NCBI GenBank assembly: GCA_964492775.1
Contig: CAZBLH010000044.1
Location: 1 to 10,023, forward strand
Direction: 5' to 3'
Length of the DNA: 10,023 nt
Origin: WRDS01 sp964492775
GTDB lineage: Bacteria; Actinomycetota; Coriobacteriia; Anaerosomatales; PHET01
Shown: positions 5,511 through 10,023 of the stretch, piece by piece
Position numbering within the stretch: the stretch's first letter is position 1
Layout of the letters: every line of letters starts with the position of its first letter
Notes under the pieces: generated by a model
Database searches by the model: none
What the model was told of the DNA's origin: nothing
Seen by the model: only the letters and a program-made list of their open reading frames with translations
Position numbers and translations under genes: made by a program

Positions 5511-5960
5511 ATGCCCACTCTCTACATCGACGCTGACGCCTGCCCCGTTACCCGCGAGGCCCTCGCGATCGCCCGCCGCCAAAAGGTGCCTGCGGTGCTC
5601 GTCGCCAACGCCACCCAGAACCTCTCGCGCTTCGCGACCCGCGATGGCGTCGAATGCTTCGAGGTGAGCGGCGGGCGCGACGCCGCCGACTTTGCCATCG
5701 TCGAGCGGCTGCAGCCAGGCGACGTGGTGGTCACCCAGGACCTCGGACTGGCGGCGATGGCGCTCGGCAGGGGAGCGGTGACGCTGAGCCCGCGCGGCCG
5801 CCAGCATAGCGCGGCTACGATCGACATGGAGCTCGCGGTCCGACATGCCGAGCAGGTCCACCGGCGCGCGGGAGGCCGCACGAAGGGGCCGTCGAAGTTC
5901 GAGGACGAGGACCGCGAACACTTTGCCGAGGTGCTGGAGCGGGTGCTCGGCGAGGCCTGA
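5511..5960 (+). CDS. yaiI: YaiI/YqxD family protein (UPF0178, DUF188)
   Basis: A 149-residue protein of a widely conserved family of unknown physiological role. The fold is related to PIN-like nucleases, and acidic residues cluster as in those folds. The N-terminal signature LYIDADACPV (D7, D9) is diagnostic, followed by VANATQN (31-37), GGRDAADFAIVERLQPGDVVVTQD (conserved DAAD at 57-60 and Q76-D77) and a C-terminal LSPRGR (92-97). Its length equals the family norm (about 150). I start at the ATG at 5511, which begins exactly at the family N-terminus. The longer open frame back to 5337 overlaps the PGPG gene out of frame. The upstream GAGAGG (5493-5498) is rather far (12 nt), so initiation may depend on coupling with the preceding gene, whose stop it overlaps. 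Confidence 0.92.
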   Translation: MPTLYIDADACPVTREALAIARRQKVPAVLVANATQNLSRFATRDGVECFEVSGGRDAADFAIVERLQPGDVVVTQDLGLAAMALGRGAVTLSPRGRQHSAATIDMELAVRHAEQVHRRAGGRTKGPSKFEDEDREHFAEVLERVLGEA

Positions 5961-5979
5961 CCGGCGCGAGGTCTGACTG

Positions 5980-5994
5980 GCGGGCCTGGCCCGC
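5980..5994. terminator. Hairpin between convergent genes
   Basis: GCGGGCC-T-GGCCCGC is a perfect dyad in the 45-nt gap between the convergent YaiI-family and phosphatase genes. It lacks a T-run on either strand, so it may act as a weak or T-less terminator, or be only a symmetrical GC stretch. Confidence 0.35.
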
Positions 5995-6005
5995 GAGGCG
6001 CCGCC

Positions 6006-7958
6006 CTACCCCACGTCCGGCGCGAGGCGCAGCGCCAGCAAGGCGATGTCGTCGTTGAGGAACCCGCCGGCGAACTCGGTCACTGACGCGAGCACACGCT
6101 CGACGACCACTTCCGGGACTGCGCCACCAAGCCCAGCCAGCGTGCTGGCGAGCCGCTCGATGCCGTAGAAATCATCGCCGCGACGCGACTCCGTGACCCC
6201 GTCGGTGTAGAGCAGCAGACACTCGTCCGGCTCGAGAATGAACCGGCCCGTCCCGAACTCGAGTCCGGGGATCGCGCCGAGCACCGGATTGATGTTGTCG
6301 AGCACGCGCACGTGGCCGTTGCGCCCTACGATCATCGCCGGCGGGTGCCCGACGTGCGCGTAGTCGAACGTGCCTGTTCTGGTGTTGAGGCACCCGTAGA
6401 ACGCCGTCACGAACGTGTCGAGCTCCGTGAAGCGGCAGACGACCTCGTTCGCGTCCGAGAGCAGCTCCTCGGGGGTGGTGCCGTGGATGCTCAGCGCGCG
6501 GATGGTGTTGCGCACGAGCGCAGTGGCAGCGGCCGACGCAACGCCCTTGCCCGACACGTCGCCCAGGACGACCGTGAGACCGCAGTCTTCGGTCTCGAAC
6601 AGGTCAACGAAGTCGCCGCCCACGCGCGCCATCTCACTCGCCGAGCGGTAGCGCCGCGCGTACTCGATGCCGTGGATGTCCGTGGGGATGTCGAGCAGCA
6701 TGTCCTGCAGCGTGCTGGCCACGGTGTGCTCGCGCTCGTAGTGCCGCGCGTTGCGTATGGCCGCAGATGCCTGGGCCGTTACGCCCTGAAGCAGCTTGAC
6801 GACGCGCTCGGGGTACGGCTCCGTCGATCCCGGCTCGTCCACCACCACGACACCCACGAGCCGCCCCGAGTCCATGATCGGGACGAATAGCGCCAGCTCC
6901 TCAGGCGTGTCCGCCGAGAAGAACCGGCCGATGCCGGACAGCCCCTCATCGCTGGTCCTGACCTGGATGGTGTCGCCCTGTGCTAGCCGGGCGTGCAGCT
7001 GCGGTGGCAGGGTGTCGAGTGCGAAGCGGACGCCGGTGCGTCCGTGGGCGCCGCGCCCGGCGACGATGACGCCGTTCTCGCCGTCGAGCTCGTTGATGAC
7101 CACCTGCGCGCGGGACCTGCCGGTCAACCCCACCGCCATCTCGGCGAGCGTGCCACAGAGCTCAGTGAGGTCGAGCTCCCGGCTGAGCATGCCGGCCGCG
7201 GCGAGCAGGACGTTGGAGATCTCGAGCTCGCGCGCGGCCTGCTCCTCGGCTTCCTTCTGCCGTGACACGTCGCGGACTACGCGCACCATGTACTCGGGCT
7301 TGCCCTTGGGCGTGCGTACGAGCGAGCCGGTGAGCTGGACCCAAAGAATCTCGCCGTTGGCCCGGATGTAGCGCTGCTCAAGGCTGAAGTTGTCGATCTC
7401 GCCGTTGAGAAGCTGCCGCGTGAGCTTGTTGTTGTACGCAAGGTCGTCCGGGTGTGTGAGGTCGCGGTAGTGCATCGACTCCAGCACTTCTCGGGGATAG
7501 CCCGTGATTTCGCAGAGCTTCTGGTTGGCGCGCAGAATCGTTCCGTCGAGCCTCACGTGTCCGATTCCGACGGCGGCCTGCTCGAACGTGGCCCTGAAGC
7601 GTCTCTCGCTCTCGGAGAGCAGCTTCTCGGCGCGCACGCGGTGCGTGACGTCGGCCATGTAGAAGCGCAGCCGTTCGGCAAGGCGGAGAGCGGAGACCTG
7701 GAAGTCGGACCCGTCCGCCGAGATCTCGACGGTGCGCACCTCGCCGATCGTGCCGGAGTGCATCACCTCGGAGAGGGCGGCGAGGTCGGCGAGCGCGGGG
7801 TGTGCGAGCCCAAGTTCGCTCACGCCCGGGAAGCGCGATTCGGCGGCCGGGTTCGCGTAGATGCAGCGGCCGTCCGGATCGGTCTCCAGCTGAGGCATGG
7901 GGTCGTCTTCGACGAATGACGCGAGGTAGTCTCTGCTCAAGGAGGAGGCGTCTGTCAT
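6006..7958 (-). CDS. PAS-PAS-GAF-PP2C (SpoIIE-type) serine phosphatase
   Basis: A 650-residue soluble signalling protein, with no membrane segment seen. By similarity it senses a ligand or redox state through its N-terminal modules and dephosphorylates a phosphoserine protein, typically an anti-sigma-factor antagonist. Domains in order: a divergent PAS (about 12-105), a canonical PAS with PAC region (about 115-235, containing ATFEQAAVGIGHVRLDGTI and ITGYPREVLESM), a GAF domain (about 250-405), and a PP2C/SpoIIE phosphatase (about 425-645). Metal-binding acidic residues are present: GGDF (D449), LGDVSGKG (D467), YTDG (D586) and NDD (D636, D637). The ATG at 7958 is chosen for the GAGGG about 9 nt upstream; the frame extends further to 8099 but without similarity. 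No anti-sigma factor, antagonist or sigma gene is adjacent, so the target is unknown. It is divergent from the Xre-cupin gene across a 149-nt gap. Confidence 0.93.
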   Translation of the reverse strand: MTDASSLSRDYLASFVEDDPMPQLETDPDGRCIYANPAAESRFPGVSELGLAHPALADLAALSEVMHSGTIGEVRTVEISADGSDFQVSALRLAERLRFYMADVTHRVRAEKLLSESERRFRATFEQAAVGIGHVRLDGTILRANQKLCEITGYPREVLESMHYRDLTHPDDLAYNNKLTRQLLNGEIDNFSLEQRYIRANGEILWVQLTGSLVRTPKGKPEYMVRVVRDVSRQKEAEEQAARELEISNVLLAAAGMLSRELDLTELCGTLAEMAVGLTGRSRAQVVINELDGENGVIVAGRGAHGRTGVRFALDTLPPQLHARLAQGDTIQVRTSDEGLSGIGRFFSADTPEELALFVPIMDSGRLVGVVVVDEPGSTEPYPERVVKLLQGVTAQASAAIRNARHYEREHTVASTLQDMLLDIPTDIHGIEYARRYRSASEMARVGGDFVDLFETEDCGLTVVLGDVSGKGVASAAATALVRNTIRALSIHGTTPEELLSDANEVVCRFTELDTFVTAFYGCLNTRTGTFDYAHVGHPPAMIVGRNGHVRVLDNINPVLGAIPGLEFGTGRFILEPDECLLLYTDGVTESRRGDDFYGIERLASTLAGLGGAVPEVVVERVLASVTEFAGGFLNDDIALLALRLAPDVG

Positions 7959-7977
7959 GTCGTCGTCCCTCGGCGAG

Positions 7978-7993
7978 CCGCTGCGCGCAGCGG
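7978..7993. repeat. 16-bp perfect palindrome upstream of the phosphatase gene
   Basis: CCGCTGCGCGCAGCGG is exactly palindromic and lies 20-35 nt upstream of the phosphatase ATG, in its presumed leader. In mRNA it could form a short hairpin near the ribosome-binding site; in DNA it could be an operator. In DNA this GC-rich, such palindromes also occur by chance. Confidence 0.3.
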
Positions 7994-8050
7994 GGGCGGT
8001 GTTTATGCCTCTCAGGGTACACCAGCAGGCGATTTCTTGTGGGGTTCGCA

Positions 8051-8056
8051 TATACT
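8051..8056 (+). promoter_or_regulatory. Probable -10 box of the Xre-cupin operon
   Basis: TATACT at 8051-8056 is close to the -10 consensus and about 50 nt upstream of the regulator start. No good -35 hexamer lies 16-18 nt further upstream (8028-8033 reads GGCGAT), which would fit a promoter that needs an activator. No clear operator dyad is visible beside it. Confidence 0.4.
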
Positions 8057-8107
8057 GGCGTGCACGAGTGATTGCGCTCGGTAGGGAAGCGGTAGACAAG
8101 GGGGCAC

Positions 8108-8689
8108 ATGACCATGTCGGGGGATTCGGTTATCGGCGGTAAGATCCGCTCGCTGCGCGAGCAGCTTCAGCTGTCCGTGGAGGACTTGGCCGAGCGCTGC
8201 GAATGCGAAATCGATGTCATCGAGAGGCTCGAGTCAGGGGACATCCCGCCGGGACTCGCACCGCTCGTCAAGATCACGCGCGCGCTTGGCGTGCGGCTCG
8301 GCACGCTGCTTGACGACGCCGAGCACGTCGGCCCGGTCATCACCCGCGCGGGTGACGCCACGCCTGTGGCCCGCTTCAAGGGCTCAGGCAGCGGCGGCGA
8401 GGCCGGTTCACTCGACTTCGCGGCGCTTGCCTCGGACAAGGCGGCGCGCCACATGGAGCCCTTCCTGATCGACGTCCACCCTGGGTCCGAGAAAGGCTCG
8501 CTCTCGAGCCACGAGGGCGAGGAGTTCATCTACGTGCTCGACGGCACGCTCGAGATCGAGTACGGCAAGGACGTGCACACGCTCAAGCCCGGCGACTCGA
8601 TCTACTACGACTCGATCGTCCCGCACGAGGTGCGCGCCCAGAGCCCGTCGCCTGCACGGATCCTCGCGGTCGTCTACGCGCCGTTCTAG
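8108..8689 (+). CDS. Xre-family HTH regulator with C-terminal cupin sensor domain
   Basis: A 193-residue transcription regulator. Residues about 9-70 form a Xre/HTH_3 DNA-binding domain (IRSLREQLQLSVEDLAERCECEIDVIERLESG shape). A Gly/Ser-rich linker (about 92-100) follows, then a cupin_2 barrel (about 118-192). Cupin motif 1 contains H135 and E139, and motif 2 has PGDSIYYDSIVPHEV with H173; the usual His pair is incomplete, so metal binding is uncertain. In characterised relatives the cupin binds a small-molecule effector. The acyl-CoA synthetase gene begins 13 nt downstream, so the likely job is to control that operon and perhaps sense a fatty acid or acyl-CoA; this is inference. Two starts are possible, ATG 8108 (GGGG 3 nt upstream) and ATG 8114 (9 nt); the difference is two residues. 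Confidence 0.92.
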   Translation: MTMSGDSVIGGKIRSLREQLQLSVEDLAERCECEIDVIERLESGDIPPGLAPLVKITRALGVRLGTLLDDAEHVGPVITRAGDATPVARFKGSGSGGEAGSLDFAALASDKAARHMEPFLIDVHPGSEKGSLSSHEGEEFIYVLDGTLEIEYGKDVHTLKPGDSIYYDSIVPHEVRAQSPSPARILAVVYAPF

Positions 8690-8702
8690 GGAGGGACGAG
8701 CC

Positions 8703-10023
8703 GTGCTGCATACCGAGCTGACTATCGGCGAGTACTTCCGCAGGAAGGCCGCCGAGCAACCCGACCACGAGTTCATCGTCTACCCGGACCGCGACCTGCG
8801 CTGGACCTACGCGGAGTTCGACGAGCGCACCGACCAACTTGCCAAGGGCCTGTTGGCCATCGGCATGGAGCCCGGCGACCATCTCGGCGTGTGGGCTCGC
8901 AACGTTCCAGACTGGCTGACGTTCATGTTCGCGACCGCCAAGATCGGCGTCGTCCTCGTGACCGTGAACCCGGTCTACAAGAGCCACGAGCTCGCGTACG
9001 TGATGAAACAGTCGGACATGAAGGCGCTCTGCATCATCGACGCCTTCCGCGATGTCGACTACATCGAGATCGTGCGTGGCCTCATCCCGGAGGCGGCGAC
9101 CCAGGAGCGCGGCCACCTGAACTCGCCGGAGTTCCCGCAGCTCAAGAGCCTAATCTACATGGGTCCGGAGAAGCACCGTGGCTTCTACACCGTTCCCGAG
9201 CTGCTCCTGCTCGGTGCGCACCTGCCCGATGACGGGCTGCGCGAGGCCGCCGAGAAGTTCGACCAGAACTCCACGATCAACATGCAGTACACCTCGGGGA
9301 CCACAGGCTTCCCCAAGGGCGTCATGCTCACCAGCCGAAACATCCTCAACAACGGCTTCTTCATTGGCGAGGGCCAGAGGCTCACGCCTGAGGACCGCAT
9401 CTGTCTGCCGGTGCCGCTCTTCCACTGCTTCGGCTGCGTACTCGGCGTGCTTGCAGGCCTCACCCACGGCTCGACGCTCGTGATGGTCGAGCAGTTCGAC
9501 CCGCTCCTCGTGCTGGCCGCGGTCCAGAAGGCCAAGGCGACGGCCCTCTACGGCGTGCCGACGATGTTCATCGCCGAGCTGGACCACCCGATGTTCGACA
9601 TGTTCGACCTTACGAGCCTGCGCACGGGCATCATGGCCGGATCGCCCTGCCCGGTGGAGACGATGCGCCAGGTCATCGATCGCATGCACGCGAGCGAGAT
9701 GACGATCTGCTACGGGCTCACCGAGGCCTCCCCGGTGTTCACGCAGACCACCGTGGACGACTCTCTCGAGCACAAGTGCGAGACCGTCGGCCGAAAGCAC
9801 CCGGAGGTTGAGGTGCGCGTGGTCGATCCCGAGACCGGCGAGGACTGCCCGCCCAACGTCCCGGGCGAGCTGCTGTGCCGCGGCTATAACATCATGAAGG
9901 GCTACTACAATATGCCCGAGGCCACGGCGGCCGCCGTCGACAAGGACGGCTGGCTGCACTCCGGTGACCTCGGCACGGTGGATGAGGACGGTTACTACCG
10001 CATCACCGGCCGCATCAAGGACA
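8703..10023 (+). CDS. Fatty-acyl-CoA synthetase (AMP-binding), 3' truncated by window edge
   Basis: Adenylate-forming enzyme that activates a carboxylic acid with ATP and joins it to coenzyme A. 440 codons are visible. Motifs in order: the P-loop YTSGTTGFPKG (196-206), YGLTEASP (337-344), the ATP-ribose-binding GWLHSGDLG (D422) and the hinge ITGRIKD (R437-D440), at which the window ends. Full-length relatives have about 540-560 residues, so about 100-120 residues, including the catalytic lysine of the mobile C-terminal domain, lie outside. The sequence around 206-280 (LPVPLFHCFGCVLGVLAGLTHG region) is typical of medium/long-chain fatty-acid ligases (FadD-like) rather than acetyl-CoA synthetases; the exact chain length is undetermined. 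The GTG at 8703 has GGGAGGG 7 nt upstream, beginning at the stop codon of the regulator, so the two genes form an operon and may be translationally coupled. Confidence 0.93.
   Translation, partial: MLHTELTIGEYFRRKAAEQPDHEFIVYPDRDLRWTYAEFDERTDQLAKGLLAIGMEPGDHLGVWARNVPDWLTFMFATAKIGVVLVTVNPVYKSHELAYVMKQSDMKALCIIDAFRDVDYIEIVRGLIPEAATQERGHLNSPEFPQLKSLIYMGPEKHRGFYTVPELLLLGAHLPDDGLREAAEKFDQNSTINMQYTSGTTGFPKGVMLTSRNILNNGFFIGEGQRLTPEDRICLPVPLFHCFGCVLGVLAGLTHGSTLVMVEQFDPLLVLAAVQKAKATALYGVPTMFIAELDHPMFDMFDLTSLRTGIMAGSPCPVETMRQVIDRMHASEMTICYGLTEASPVFTQTTVDDSLEHKCETVGRKHPEVEVRVVDPETGEDCPPNVPGELLCRGYNIMKGYYNMPEATAAAVDKDGWLHSGDLGTVDEDGYYRITGRIKD

Noticed and set aside
6312..7371. Several long plus-strand open frames opposite the SpoIIE-type phosphatase
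   Set aside because: These are shadows of the minus-strand gene, whose PAS, GAF and PP2C motifs are clear.
9150..9959. 269-codon minus-strand open frame opposite the acyl-CoA synthetase
   Set aside because: It is antisense to the P-loop and YGLTE motifs of the synthetase, with a His/Arg/Val-rich shadow composition.

Overview
The window comes from a GC-rich bacterial chromosome, most likely an actinobacterium. A Coriobacteriia-like or other anaerobic or facultative actinobacterial lineage would fit. The grounds are GC-rich codon choice, frequent GTG starts, a single-cluster [4Fe-4S] ferredoxin of the clostridial type, a PAS/GAF/SpoIIE-type phosphatase and a Xre-cupin regulator paired with an acyl-CoA synthetase. 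This placement is inference; no 16S rRNA or other marker is present. I see no transposase, integrase, CRISPR array or phage gene.

Layout, left to right. (1) 86-655 (+) encodes a small integral membrane protein of unknown role. (2) 656-1016 has no credible gene. It holds four successive hairpins, the last terminator-like (791-820), and a palindrome near 870. (3) 1017-3218 (+) encodes a large CotA-like multicopper oxidase with a twin-arginine signal and all copper-binding motifs, closed by a strong terminator. (4) A convergent minus-strand pair follows: a ferredoxin (3713-3904) and a short GGQ release-factor-like protein (3341-3685). (5) The spacer 3905-4117 contains a promoter-like element, a perfect 10-bp inverted repeat and a GC-rich hairpin, together a candidate small transcript or operator. 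(6) 4118-5017 (-) encodes a membrane-anchored metallophosphoesterase. (7) tRNA-Asp(GTC) at 5123-5199 has a clear promoter. It is followed by a PGPG-type small membrane protein and a YaiI/YqxD-family protein on the plus strand. (8) 6006-7958 (-) encodes a PAS-PAS-GAF-PP2C (SpoIIE-type) phosphatase. (9) Divergent from it is an operon of a Xre-cupin regulator (8108-8689) and a fatty-acyl-CoA synthetase that runs off the right edge (8703 onward).

Most of this is ordinary chromosomal content made of short, functionally separate transcription units. The tightest functional pairings are Xre-cupin with acyl-CoA synthetase (13-nt gap) and ferredoxin with the release-factor-like protein (27-nt gap). 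The items that deserve a second look are the two structured intergenic regions and the Met/His-rich insertions in the oxidase. I did not find convincing evidence of an undescribed multi-gene system.
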